Positions 8,381-17,299 of a stretch of 64,000 nt of DNA are shown one piece after another. A model generated the notes under the pieces. The model saw only the letters and a program-made list of their open reading frames with translations, had not been told where the DNA came from and did not search any database. Where the stretch lies: contig CAVQWX010000003.1 of NCBI GenBank assembly GCA_963717765.1, forward strand, positions 186,001-250,000, read 5' to 3'. Source of the stretch: JACDER01 sp963717765. Its GTDB lineage: Bacteria; Actinomycetota; Thermoleophilia; Gaiellales; Gaiellaceae. How positions within the stretch are numbered: position 1 is the first letter of the stretch; each line of letters starts with the position of its first letter. The translations under genes were made by a program, and so were the position numbers.

Positions 8381-9640
8381 CTATTCCCGCACCTGCGCCA
8401 GGGTCGAACGGATGAGCTCGCGGTCGCGCTCAGTACGGGCGTCTTCGAGCGCTGGCTGGGCGATGCGCTCGGCAACCTGGCGCAGGAGTGCCGTCCGCTC
8501 AATCCATCCGGCACGGCGCGCCGCTTCCACAATCCCGGCAAGCGCTTCCAGAAGTGTCACGATCACGTTCGGGTCGGCGGTCGCGTAACGCCCCACCTGC
8601 TCGAATGCTCCCTCGACGTAGTCGTCGAACGTGCGCAGTGACGCCACCACGTTCCCACGGCGCATCTCGGACGGCAGCGGCCGCTGTGCGAGCCGCTCCA
8701 GGACCGCGCGCAGGTATCCGACCGCCGACTCCGCCGTCGATGGATCGTTTACGCCCGGCGAAAGGCCCTTCATCGCGATCTCCGCCAGTTGGCGAACCCC
8801 GTAGAGCACGTCCTGGTGCAGGTCGCGTTCCTGCCCGATCGCGACGCCGCGCCGGATTGGCCGGGTGGCGTCGTCCGCGGCCGAAGGCGGCCAGACCTCC
8901 GCAAGGATGTCGTTTTCGGTGACGAAGTCCCCAACGGTCGCCGCTAGGCGCACGTGCTCGCAGTCCTCGACATTCTCAGCGATGTCGCGCAACGCAACAT
9001 GACGTACATAGCCGGGGTGCGTCGGTCGTACGGTGCCCGGCTTTGACCTGGGCGACAACCGATCAGCGTCAGGCGCTTCGGGGAGCTTCTCGACCCGCGC
9101 GAGCGTGTCGACGCCGATCCGTCTGACGATGCTTGAGGCCTGGATCGAGCTGCCGAGGTGGTGGATGAAGTACAGGAGGACGCCGATGGCCAGCACGGCG
9201 AGAGCAACGGCGACGGTGACGGAGAGCTTCGGCACGAACCCACCGATGCCGTTGGCGTCGGCATCGCGCACCGTTCGCAGCACGAGCAGGCAGTACGCGA
9301 AGACGCCGATGAAGATGCCGGCCGTTGCCTGGTTGACCCGATCGGCGAGGAAGGCCGGAACGGATCGCGGCGTGAACTGCCCGGAGACCAGCACAAGCAC
9401 CACGATCGTGAGCGAGAACGCGAGACCGGTGACCGTGATGAGCGAGCCCGCCACCGTCTCGAGGACGCCGCGGGCGGCGCTCGCATCGCCGTCAAAGGCG
9501 AATCCGAGGTCGTCGCCAAGGCTCCGGTCGACCCGGACAAGCGCGAGCGCGAGCAGCGCGAACGCGAGCGCAACGAGGCCGGGCAGGAGCCAGAAGCCAT
9601 TCGCGAGGGCTCGGAAACGGACCGCCAGAGCGGTGAGCAC
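8381..9640 (-). CDS. DUF2254 membrane protein
   Basis: A 419-residue protein with four hydrophobic segments in the first ~165 residues (WLLPGLVALAFALLALALV, ITVTGLAFSLTIVVLVLV, ATAGIFIGVFAYCLLVL, VTVAVALAVLAIGVLLYFI) and a soluble C-terminal half. VSGQFTPR, FIHHLGSSIQ and KGLSPGVNDPSTA are the recognisable DUF2254 blocks. Members are predicted inner-membrane proteins of unknown function. The reading frame is intact although its neighbours are decayed. Confidence 0.8.
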   Translation of the reverse strand: MLTALAVRFRALANGFWLLPGLVALAFALLALALVRVDRSLGDDLGFAFDGDASAARGVLETVAGSLITVTGLAFSLTIVVLVLVSGQFTPRSVPAFLADRVNQATAGIFIGVFAYCLLVLRTVRDADANGIGGFVPKLSVTVAVALAVLAIGVLLYFIHHLGSSIQASSIVRRIGVDTLARVEKLPEAPDADRLSPRSKPGTVRPTHPGYVRHVALRDIAENVEDCEHVRLAATVGDFVTENDILAEVWPPSAADDATRPIRRGVAIGQERDLHQDVLYGVRQLAEIAMKGLSPGVNDPSTAESAVGYLRAVLERLAQRPLPSEMRRGNVVASLRTFDDYVEGAFEQVGRYATADPNVIVTLLEALAGIVEAARRAGWIERTALLRQVAERIAQPALEDARTERDRELIRSTLAQVRE

Positions 9641-9699
9641 CGCGCGAGCCTATCCGCGCCGCTTCAGGCCCCGGCGCAGGTCGCGGCGCTCCTTGAGCG

Positions 9700-9790
9700 C
9701 CACCCGGCGAGCACGAGTAGGGCGACGAGCGTTCCGCCAAGCGTCGGCGGCAGCGACCGCCGTGGCGTCGCGACAGGGGTCCCAGCGTTT
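9700..9790 (-). pseudogene. Relic of the N-terminus of a fourth FG-GAP surface protein
   Basis: Minus-strand translation gives RRSLPPTLGGTLVALLVLAG, closely matching the signal-peptide region RRSLPPMLAGAFVVLLVLAV of the protein at 13351-16278. The DNA of the two stretches also aligns well, sharing CGGCGGCAGCGACCGCCG. No FG-GAP or prealbumin-like sequence follows, so only the leader survives. It lies about 120 bp from the tRNA-Sec-like copy at 9912, which suggests that a recombination event removed the rest. Confidence 0.5.
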
Positions 9791-9911
9791 CGCCGGACGT
9801 GAAGCTCGGCGAGGAAGAGGGAGACACCGCGTGCCGGCGCCCGGCCGTCCGGTAGAAACTGGCGTCTTGTTGTCAGGGAGCGACGGCCGGCGCCCTCCTC
9901 TTGGCTCGGCC

Positions 9912-9942
9912 GAGCGGAGCAAGAGTCGAACCTACCGAGCCG
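9912..9942. repeat. Copy of the tRNA-Sec 3' end (candidate old attachment site)
   Basis: Thirty-one bases match the T-arm/acceptor end of the intact tRNA-Sec gene (24450-24480) at 29 positions, in the same orientation. The shared core is GAGTCGAACCTACCGAGCCG. The anticodon half is absent. A 3'-end-only copy is the usual footprint of integration into a tRNA gene. Confidence 0.6.
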
Positions 9943-10025
9943 GCTGATCATCCTGTGAGCGGCTTCCGGCGGCGCGGGATCCGAGGCTCAGCCCCTGGGC
10001 CGGGCGTCCGTCGAGGCTTCGCTCG

Positions 10026-13000
10026 TTACTTGCGCTGGTTGGTGATCGTGCAGGCGAGCACGTCCGCCGGTGACAGCGTCAGCTGCAGGCTTGGCCCGTT
10101 CCCGCTCGGGCCCGGATTGCCGTTCCGCGTGCAAACGATCGAGGATATGTAGTCGGACAGGCTCGACCCTGTCGCCGCGCTCTCCAGCACCGTCCACGCG
10201 CCGGGCGCGACCTGGATCGTGCCGGAGTCGCCGTCACCGGCGCTCGCCTTCACGAGCTTGACCTGGCTGCTCGAGCTCAGCTTCAGGTCGAAGCGGCCCG
10301 GGTCGGAGGACGGCACCAGGTGCTTGGTCAGCGTCACCTGCGCCTTGTGCCTGTTGGTCAGCGTGCAGACGAGCTCGTCTCCGACCGCAACCGTCACGTC
10401 CAGCTGGGTCGTCCCGTCTGCCGACGGGCCGGGGTTGCCGTTGCGGGTGCAGGCGATCGACGTGGCGTAGGTGGACAGGGTCGTCCCCGCCGCCGCGCTC
10501 TCCGCCACCCGGTAGGTGCCCGCCGGGAGCTGGATCGAGCCGGAGCCGCCGTTCCCTGCGCTTGCCTTCACCACCGTGCCCGCCACCTTGAGGTCGAAGC
10601 GGCCGGGGTCGGAGGAGGGACGCAGGTCTTTGCGCAGCGTGATCGTCGCTCCCATGCGGTTGGTGACCGTGCAGGCGAGCACGTCCGCCCAGTCGACGCT
10701 CACGCTCAGGCTGGTGCCGCTCCCGGAGGGGCCGGGGCTGCCGTTTCGCGTGCAGGCGATCGAGCTCGTGTAGTCGGACAGGCTCGTCCCCGCCGCCGCG
10801 AGCTCTGAGACCGTGTACGTCCCGGTGCCGACCAAGCGCGACCCCGAGTCGCCCTCGCCCGCTGCCGCCTTGACCACCGTCTGCCCCACCTTGAGGTCGA
10901 AGCGGCCGGATCCGAGGCGGCACGAGGTGCTTCTCAGCGCGATCTGCGCCTTGCGCTTGTTGGTGATGGTGCAGACGGCCTGGTCGCCCTCGGCCACGGT
11001 CACGTCCACCTGGCTGGTTCCGTCCGCGGAAGGGCCAGGGTTGTCGTTGATCGTGCACGCGATCGAGTTCCCGTACCCGGACAGGCTCGTCCCGGCGGCG
11101 GCGCTCTCGCTCACCCGGTACGTGCCCGGGGCGACCCCGACCGCGCCCGTGCCGCCCTGTCCTGCACCCGCCTTCACCACCGTCTGGCCGACCCTGAGGT
11201 CGAATCGGCCCGGGGCGTAGGCCGGCACCATGTGCTTCGTCACCGTGATCACCGCCGGAGCCTGCCCGAAGACGTAAGCGGCCCCTGCGCGGTAAGCACC
11301 CGCGACGACCGCGATGGTCGACGCCGCGACCGAGCCGCCAAACTGGACGTTGTTTCCGCCGTACATGCTGCCATCCAAGGGGGTCAGCTTCTGCGTCTCC
11401 ACCGCGCCCACCCAACCCCCGGCCGGCTTGACGAAGACATACGCTGCACCCCAGCGGTCTGCATTCGGGGCGCCTGCGGCGATCGTGTCACCCGAGATCG
11501 CAACCGAGTCGCCGAGATGGTCGGACGAGGCGCCGTCGGAGGATGCCAGCTTGGCCGCCTCCACCCCATCCGTCCAGCCGCCGGCCGGCTCCACGAACAC
11601 GTAGGCAGCGCCCCGGTTCAGATGAGACCAATCCGTATATGGGACGCCCGTGACGATCGTGTCGCCCGAGATCGCGACCGAGTGGCCGACGCCCTTCGCG
11701 GAGCTGTCCGAGACGGTCAGCTTGGCCGTCTCCGTCCCCTGTACCCACCCGCCGGCGGGCTGCACGAACACGTAGACGGCGCCCTGTACGAAGCCCGGAC
11801 TAGGGATCGACCCATCCGCGCCCACCGCGCCAGCGGCGACCGTATCGCCGGAGATAGCCACGCTGATTCCGAGGATGTGATAGTCGCGGCCGTCCGAGGC
11901 AGTGAGCTTCGCCGTCTGCTTGCCGCTCGCCCAGCCAGCGCTGGGCATGCCGAAGATGTACGCGGCGCCCTGGTCGGGGTGGCGCAAGACGCGGGCACCC
12001 GGAGCGCCGGCGACGATGGTGTCGCCCGAGATCCCAACGGAGGCGCCAAGATGGTCGTAGAGGGCGCCGTCCGAGGCGATCAGCTTGGCCGTCTCCGTCC
12101 CGCTCATCCACCCACCGGCGGGTTTCACGAACACGTAGGCGGCGCCCTGGCCGTCGTGGCCGGAGATGGTTGCCCCTGGAGCGCCCGCTACGATGGTGTC
12201 GCCCGAGATCCCAACGGAGGTGCCAAGACGGTCGTGGAGGGCGCCGTCCGAGGCGACTAGCTTGGCCGCCTCCGTCCCGCTCATCCACCCACCGGCGGGT
12301 TTCACGAACACGTAGACGGCGCCCGGGTCTTGTTGACTTGAGTTCTGGTCTACGTTCGATGGCGCCCCGGCGACGATCACACCGCTCGAGATTGCGACCG
12401 ACGCCCCGAGGTTGCCGTTAGACGCCGGATCGGACGCGGTCAGCTTGGCCTGCTGCACGAACGGGTCGATCGTGAGCGGGTAGCGCGCGCTTCGGTCATC
12501 GACCCGGATCAGCAGGGTCTGCCTCCGTAGCTGAAGCCGGGCGGGGAGCTTTTTGCCGCGCGCGTCGAAGGCGACGAGGCCAGTGTAGCGCAGTCTGGAG
12601 CCCGCGAAGGTGAGCGAGCGCGCTCCGTGCTCGAGCTTCGGCTGCAGACTGCCGGAGAGGGAGAGCGCGACCGTCAGCGGCCGGGCCCTCGTATCGGCAG
12701 GAGGAGCCTTGAGGGTGAAGCCCTGTTCGAGCCCGAGCGGGCCGTTCGCATACCACTCGCTCATGGAGCCGCGCCGGTAGGAGACGCGGTTGGCGTGCCC
12801 TGTAGGCACTGCCGTCGCGACCGGTTGCAGCGAGCGTCCGTAGCCGGCCGCATGCAGGCGCAGGGCGACGGTGTCGCTGCCGGAGCGCACCTGGACTCCC
12901 TGCGCGCCGAAGCGCAGCGAGAGCCCTTGTGCTCGGTTGCCGGCGGCGAGGCCACTCCCACTTCGGTGGATCGCGTACGCGGCCTGGCTTTTCCCGAGCG

Positions 13001-13244
13001 TGCGCGAGACGAGCGAGCGGGCGGCAAGAGGTAGGGCGCTCAGCCTGGCTGCGGACGGGCTCGCGGGCAGCGTCCGCGCCCGCTCCGTGGCGGGCGCGAG
13101 CGCGAGGAGGAGCAGGGCGAGCAGCGCCCCGGCGAGCGCCGTCGGCCGCAGCAGCCGTGCAGTCGCAAGAGAGGGGATCACACTGCCCGCCCGCCCGTCA
13201 ATCGGCCGCGCCGGTCGGGCGAGACTGTGTGCTTCTGTTGTCAT
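10026..13244 (-). CDS. Large secreted FG-GAP beta-propeller protein with four prealbumin-like repeats
   Basis: The ATG at 13244 is preferred to the GTG at 13253 because AAGGAG lies 8 nt before it. A signal peptide (TALAGALLALLLLALAPAT) is followed by a conserved ~200-residue domain (YANGPLGLEQGFTL, ARYPLTIDPFVQQAKL). Residues ~265-660 contain seven FG-GAP repeats (LGTSVGISGDTIVAGAPG type, each with GAAYVFVKPAGGW), enough for one seven-bladed propeller. The tail is four ~100-residue modules (TKHLVPSSDPGRFDLK ... IACTRNGNPGPS ... VCTLTN), each with two Cys that could form a disulfide. No LPXTG signal is seen. It is probably extracellular and possibly adhesive. Confidence 0.8.
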   Translation of the reverse strand: MTTEAHSLARPARPIDGRAGSVIPSLATARLLRPTALAGALLALLLLALAPATERARTLPASPSAARLSALPLAARSLVSRTLGKSQAAYAIHRSGSGLAAGNRAQGLSLRFGAQGVQVRSGSDTVALRLHAAGYGRSLQPVATAVPTGHANRVSYRRGSMSEWYANGPLGLEQGFTLKAPPADTRARPLTVALSLSGSLQPKLEHGARSLTFAGSRLRYTGLVAFDARGKKLPARLQLRRQTLLIRVDDRSARYPLTIDPFVQQAKLTASDPASNGNLGASVAISSGVIVAGAPSNVDQNSSQQDPGAVYVFVKPAGGWMSGTEAAKLVASDGALHDRLGTSVGISGDTIVAGAPGATISGHDGQGAAYVFVKPAGGWMSGTETAKLIASDGALYDHLGASVGISGDTIVAGAPGARVLRHPDQGAAYIFGMPSAGWASGKQTAKLTASDGRDYHILGISVAISGDTVAAGAVGADGSIPSPGFVQGAVYVFVQPAGGWVQGTETAKLTVSDSSAKGVGHSVAISGDTIVTGVPYTDWSHLNRGAAYVFVEPAGGWTDGVEAAKLASSDGASSDHLGDSVAISGDTIAAGAPNADRWGAAYVFVKPAGGWVGAVETQKLTPLDGSMYGGNNVQFGGSVAASTIAVVAGAYRAGAAYVFGQAPAVITVTKHMVPAYAPGRFDLRVGQTVVKAGAGQGGTGAVGVAPGTYRVSESAAAGTSLSGYGNSIACTINDNPGPSADGTSQVDVTVAEGDQAVCTITNKRKAQIALRSTSCRLGSGRFDLKVGQTVVKAAAGEGDSGSRLVGTGTYTVSELAAAGTSLSDYTSSIACTRNGSPGPSGSGTSLSVSVDWADVLACTVTNRMGATITLRKDLRPSSDPGRFDLKVAGTVVKASAGNGGSGSIQLPAGTYRVAESAAAGTTLSTYATSIACTRNGNPGPSADGTTQLDVTVAVGDELVCTLTNRHKAQVTLTKHLVPSSDPGRFDLKLSSSSQVKLVKASAGDGDSGTIQVAPGAWTVLESAATGSSLSDYISSIVCTRNGNPGPSGNGPSLQLTLSPADVLACTITNQRK

Positions 13245-13350
13245 CGGTACCACTCCTTCGGGCCGCCGTCAGGTTCCTAGCTGCAACCGGCAGCCGCGGT
13301 CCGTTGCATCTCACACTAGCTCAGATCGGTGCGGCCGACAACCGCGCGTG

Positions 13351-16278
13351 CTATCTGCGCTGGTTGGTGATCGTGCAGGCGAGGACGTCCGCCGGTGACA
13401 GCGTCAGCTGCAAGCTTGTGCCGTTCCCGCTCGGGCCGGGATTGCCGTTCCGCGTGCAGGCGATCGAGCTCGTGTAGTCGGACAGGCTCGTCCCCGAGGC
13501 CGCGCTCTCGAGCACGGTCCACGAGCCCGGCGCGACCTGGATAGAGCCCGAGTCGCCGTCGCCGGCGCTCGACTTTACGACCCGGACGAGGTTGCTCGTG
13601 TTCGAGCTCAGCTTCAGGTCGAAGCGGCCGGGATCTGAGCTCGGCACGAGGTGCTTCGTCAGCGTCATCTGCGCCTTGCGCTTGTTGGTCAGCGTGCACT
13701 TGACGACGTCGGCCTCGGCCACCGTCACGTCCAGGTGCGTCGTCCCGCCCGCGGAAGGACCGGGGTTGCCGTTCACCGTGCAGGCGATCGAGCTTGCATA
13801 GTCATCCAGGCTCGTCCCGGCCGCTGCGCTCTCGCTCACCCGGTACGTGCCGGCCGGAAGCTGGATCGAGCCGGTGGCGCCGTTACCCGCGCTCGCCCTC
13901 ACCACCGTGCCCGCGACCTTCAGGTCGAAGCGACCCGCGCTCGAGGCCGGGACCAGCTGCTTGGTGACCGCGATCTGGGCCTTGCGCCGGTTGGTGACTG
14001 TGCAGACGGCGTGGTCGCCCTCCGCCACGGTCACGTTCAGCTGCGACCCGGTACCCGAGGGGCCGGGGTTACCGTTGACGGTGCACGCGATCGAGCTCGA
14101 GTAGTTCGCCAGGCTCGTTCCCGCGGCAGCGCTCTCCGTCACGCGGTAGGTGCCTGGGGCCACTCCGATCGCGCCGGAGTCGCCGTCGCCCGCACTCGCC
14201 TTCACCACCGCCCCTCCGGCCTTGAGATCGAAGCGGCCGGGATCGGAGGTCGGGACGAGGTGCTTGGTCACCGTGATCGCCGCCGGAAACTGCTGGAACA
14301 CATAGGCGGCGCCCTGATCGACGTTGCCGGAAATGTCTGCGTATGGTGCGCCGGCGACGACGGCGTCGCCCGAGATCGCGACCGAGCTTCCGAACTGGTC
14401 GCCCGCGGAGCCGTCCGAGGCGGTCAGCTTGGCCGTTTCCGTCCCGTTCGCCCAGCCTGCGGCAGGCTTCACGAACACGTACGCCTTCCCGGTGCTGGTC
14501 CAGCTCCAGCAGCAAGCGCCGCCGACGATCGTGTCGCCCGAGATCGCGACCGCTTGGCCGAGGAGGTCAGACGCGGCGCCGTCCGAGGCGGTAAGCTGGG
14601 CCGTCTGCGTCGCGTTCGCCCAGCCTGCGGCAGGCTTCACGAACACGTAGACGGCGCCCTGGCTGGCTGTGCCGGACACGTCAGCGTACGGAGCGCCGGC
14701 GACGATCGTGTCGCCCGCGATCGCGACCGAGCCGCCGAACTGGTCGCCCACGGAGCCGTCCGAGGCGGTCAGCTTGGCCCTCTCCGTCCCGCTCGTCCAG
14801 CCTGCGGCAGGTTTCTCGAACACGTAGACGCAGCCCTGGGCGGTATGGCTCGAGCCGTCTGCGGCACAAGCGCCGGCGACGATCGTGTCGCCCGAGATCG
14901 CGACCGAGCGGCCGAGAGAGCTGTGGTTGACGGCGTCGGAGGCGGTCAGCTTGGCCGTCTGGATTCCGTACACCCAGCCGCCGGCCGGCTTGACATATAC
15001 GTAGGCAGCGCCCTGGCCGGACTGCCGGCCCGGCGCGCCGGCGACGATGGTGTCGCCGGAGATCCCGACCGAAACGCCGAGTCGGTCGAGAGTCTGGCCG
15101 TTGGACACGATCAGCTTGGCCGTCTGCGTCGCGTTCGTCCAGCCTGCGGCAGGCTTCACGAACACGTAGACGGCGCCGTGGTGCTCGAGAGATGAGGACG
15201 GAGCACCGGCGACGATCGTGTCGCCCGAGATCGCCACCGATTGGCCGACCAGTTCCGCGTCGGACGCCGCCGTGGCGATCAGCTTTGCCGTCTCCGTCGC
15301 ATTTGCCCACCCCCCGGCCGGCTTGACGAACACGTAGACGGCCCTGGCGTGGCAACACTCGTCTGGACCGGGAGCGCCGGCGACGATGGTGTCGCCCGAG
15401 ATCGCGACCGAGCCGAGGTAGTCGTACGTGGCACCGTTCGAGGCGCTTAGCTTGGCCAGCTGCACGAACGGGTCGATCGTGAGCGGATAGCGGGCGCCGG
15501 CGTCGCTCACGCGGATCAGGAGCGTCCGCCCGCGCAGCTCCAGCCTCGAGGGAAGCTTGTGGCCGCGCGCGTCGAAGGCGGCCAGGCCCGAATAGCGGAG
15601 GCTTGAGTTCGCGAAGCTGAGCGACCTGCCTCCGCGCTCGAGCGACGGGGTCAGGCTCCCGCCAAGCGAGAGGGCGAGTGTCAACGGCCCAGCCCGCTTC
15701 CCGGCTGGCGGCTCCCCGAGCGCGAAGCCTTGCTCGAGCCCGAGCGGGCCGTTCGCGTACCACTCGGTCAGCGAACCGCGCAGGTAGGAGACGCGGTTCG
15801 ACCGCGCTGTGGGTGCTGCGGCTACGACCGGCTGCAGCGAGCGGCCGTAGCCCGTCGCGCGCAGGCGCAGGGAAAGGGTGTCTTCGCCCGAGCGCACCTC
15901 GACTCCGTGCGCGGCGAAGCGGGCGGAGAGCGCCTGGGGCGCGTTTCGGGCGACGAGGTCGCTTCCGCTCGAGTGAATCCGATACGCGATCTGATCGCGT
16001 CCGAGTGTGCGCGAGACGAGCGACCCGGCCGCGAGCGGAAGCGAGCTCAGCGTCGCTGCAGGCGCGCGTGTCTGCGTCCGCTGCGGCGTGGGCGAAACCG
16101 CGAGGACGAGCAGGACGACGAATGCTCCGGCCAGCATCGGCGGCAGCGACCGCCGCACATCGATCCGGGGCCAGCTCCGACCAGGAGTGAGGGTCGTCTC
16201 GACGATCGACCAACAATACTCCGATTGCGCGCAATCGCACGAAACTCGTCCTCGTCGGTGGCCCGGAGCAGGCTTCAT
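13351..16278 (-). CDS. Secreted FG-GAP beta-propeller protein with three prealbumin-like repeats
   Basis: A paralogue of the preceding gene with the same layout: leader (RRSLPPMLAGAFVVLLVLAV), N-terminal domain with NGPLGLEQGFALGEPP and YPLTIDPFVQLAKL, seven FG-GAP repeats (LGVSVGISGDTIVAGAPG and similar) at residues ~275-660, and three prealbumin-like modules ending at VLACTITNQRR. The last module is nearly identical to that of the gene at 43513. The ATG at 16278 lacks a clear ribosome-binding site and leaves ~45 residues before the hydrophobic leader, so the true start may be internal. The gap to the downstream paralogue is about 100 bp. Confidence 0.75.
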   Translation of the reverse strand: MKPAPGHRRGRVSCDCAQSEYCWSIVETTLTPGRSWPRIDVRRSLPPMLAGAFVVLLVLAVSPTPQRTQTRAPAATLSSLPLAAGSLVSRTLGRDQIAYRIHSSGSDLVARNAPQALSARFAAHGVEVRSGEDTLSLRLRATGYGRSLQPVVAAAPTARSNRVSYLRGSLTEWYANGPLGLEQGFALGEPPAGKRAGPLTLALSLGGSLTPSLERGGRSLSFANSSLRYSGLAAFDARGHKLPSRLELRGRTLLIRVSDAGARYPLTIDPFVQLAKLSASNGATYDYLGSVAISGDTIVAGAPGPDECCHARAVYVFVKPAGGWANATETAKLIATAASDAELVGQSVAISGDTIVAGAPSSSLEHHGAVYVFVKPAAGWTNATQTAKLIVSNGQTLDRLGVSVGISGDTIVAGAPGRQSGQGAAYVYVKPAGGWVYGIQTAKLTASDAVNHSSLGRSVAISGDTIVAGACAADGSSHTAQGCVYVFEKPAAGWTSGTERAKLTASDGSVGDQFGGSVAIAGDTIVAGAPYADVSGTASQGAVYVFVKPAAGWANATQTAQLTASDGAASDLLGQAVAISGDTIVGGACCWSWTSTGKAYVFVKPAAGWANGTETAKLTASDGSAGDQFGSSVAISGDAVVAGAPYADISGNVDQGAAYVFQQFPAAITVTKHLVPTSDPGRFDLKAGGAVVKASAGDGDSGAIGVAPGTYRVTESAAAGTSLANYSSSIACTVNGNPGPSGTGSQLNVTVAEGDHAVCTVTNRRKAQIAVTKQLVPASSAGRFDLKVAGTVVRASAGNGATGSIQLPAGTYRVSESAAAGTSLDDYASSIACTVNGNPGPSAGGTTHLDVTVAEADVVKCTLTNKRKAQMTLTKHLVPSSDPGRFDLKLSSNTSNLVRVVKSSAGDGDSGSIQVAPGSWTVLESAASGTSLSDYTSSIACTRNGNPGPSGNGTSLQLTLSPADVLACTITNQRR

Positions 16279-16364
16279 TCGGCTACGACGCCGTCGGCCG
16301 CGTCGCCCAGCGGACTTTCTGGGACACCGGCGCGTCGCCGCTCCCGTACAACTACCGGCTCTGA
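16245..16364 (+). pseudogene. RHS-repeat protein fragment
   Basis: The plus-strand frame reads ASFGYDAVGRVAQRTFWD followed by a short stretch and a stop. FGYDAVGRV is the diagnostic YD repeat of RHS/teneurin-type proteins (usual form GYDALGRV). There is no start codon and no further repeat. It overlaps the 5' end of the FG-GAP gene on the opposite strand, so it is a relic. Confidence 0.4.
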
Positions 16365-16571
16365 CTATTGCGCGACCTCATGAACAATCTGCGAAGACGC
16401 ACATCCCGTGTTCTGGCCCATGTGGTTTCTGAGACTGATGCGGCCATCTACGGATGGCGGCGATGCGTGCGGCCATAGAATGAGACATCGAGTCCGGCTC
16501 GGCCAACGTCGTGGCGCGAGGCGCGTCGGTCGCGGGTAAGCGCGCATCTGCCGGGAGGAGGTGTTGGAGCG

Positions 16572-16878
16572 ATGATCGGGCGGTTTGCTCTGATGCTCGG
16601 CGTCCTGCTAGCCGCGGCAACGGCTCTGGCGACGCGGACGCCGTGAATGGGGATGGGACGACGGTGTTCGTGACGGGCTGCAATCGGCGGAACATCGAGG
16701 GGGCGACATTGGCACACGGCGGACCGGGCGAGTTTGGTCGACTCGGTACGGCGGGTACGGATACGCCGCGTTCGCGGCCCTCGCGTCGAATGCGGACGGG
16801 ACGAAGAGGGTCGTCGTGAAGGGAAGCATCGACGGCCCGAACTCGTACGATTTCCTGACAGTCGCATACCAGGCGTAG
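16572..16878 (+). pseudogene. Relic of a secreted beta-propeller-type protein
   Basis: GGAGGAGG before an ATG at 16572 starts a clean signal peptide (MIGRFALMLGVLLAAATALA) that is stopped after 24 residues. Later frames give DGTTVFVTGCN and then LASNADGTKRVVVKGS and SYDFLTVAYQA, ending at 16878. The pattern 'SPDGTxVFVTG ... DFxTVAYDA' is known from SBBP-like propellers. The pieces sit in different frames, so this is a decayed gene; the family call is tentative. Confidence 0.4.
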
Positions 16879-16967
16879 CCGCTGCGCTTCCGGTACCGGA
16901 AGCCATTTGTAGTGATGAGTCCGAGAAGAGCTGAGGGGGATCGAAGAGCGAGTCCAGATTTTCGCAT

Positions 16968-17031
16968 AACGGAGCGGCGCAGGAGTCGAACCTACCGAGC
17001 CGTGGGTTACACGACCGCACCGGTTTTGAAG
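16968..17031. repeat. 64-bp perfect copy of the 3' part of tRNA-Sec (candidate distal attachment site)
   Basis: Positions 16968-17031 are identical base for base to 24446-24509, in the same orientation. The copied part runs from just outside the tRNA 3' end through the acceptor strand, T arm and variable arm into the anticodon. Identity ends exactly there: the copy continues GTTGAGCGG and the gene continues ACCGGCTGG. It lacks the 5' half and cannot fold into a tRNA. Confidence 0.9.
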
Positions 17032-17299
17032 GTTGAGCGGTCGCCGTCTCTGCCGACGTGAAGCCGCTTGTTGAGGCCGTTTGAGTCTTCTCAGACCGGC
17101 TGAGGTCGGCTCAGAGCGGTACAAAAAGCGGTACAAAGTCCGGCGCTGCGTCAAGGTGTGGCGGGAATGCGCGACCGCGTCAAGACTCGTGTTGCATGGT
17201 CAGCTCCTACGCGAGCCGCCCGACATGGGACGCAAGCGGAGACGACGCATATGGGTGTTTATGGACAGTTTGCTAATCTAGATTTCCAAGTTCGCAAAA

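Larger units (their letters stand above)
9641..10025. other. Gap with an FG-GAP gene relic and a tRNA-Sec copy
   Basis: There is no intact gene in these 385 bases. The stretch contains the N-terminal relic at 9700-9790 and the tRNA-Sec 3' copy at 9912-9942. The 83 bases from 9943 to the stop of the next gene show nothing recognisable. Confidence 0.5.
16365..17299. other. Gene-poor stretch with relics and a tRNA-Sec 3' copy
   Basis: I see no intact gene in these ~930 bases. The stretch contains a secreted-protein relic (16572-16878) and the 64-bp tRNA-Sec copy (16968-17031). The 17032-17299 part is less GC-rich than its surroundings and shows no frame I recognise. Confidence 0.5.

Noticed and set aside
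11232..15195. Regularly spaced repeated DNA that at first looks like a CRISPR or satellite array
   Set aside because: The period and content correspond to FG-GAP coding repeats (GDTIVAGAP, YVFVKPAGGW) and the units are not identical; there are no spacers.
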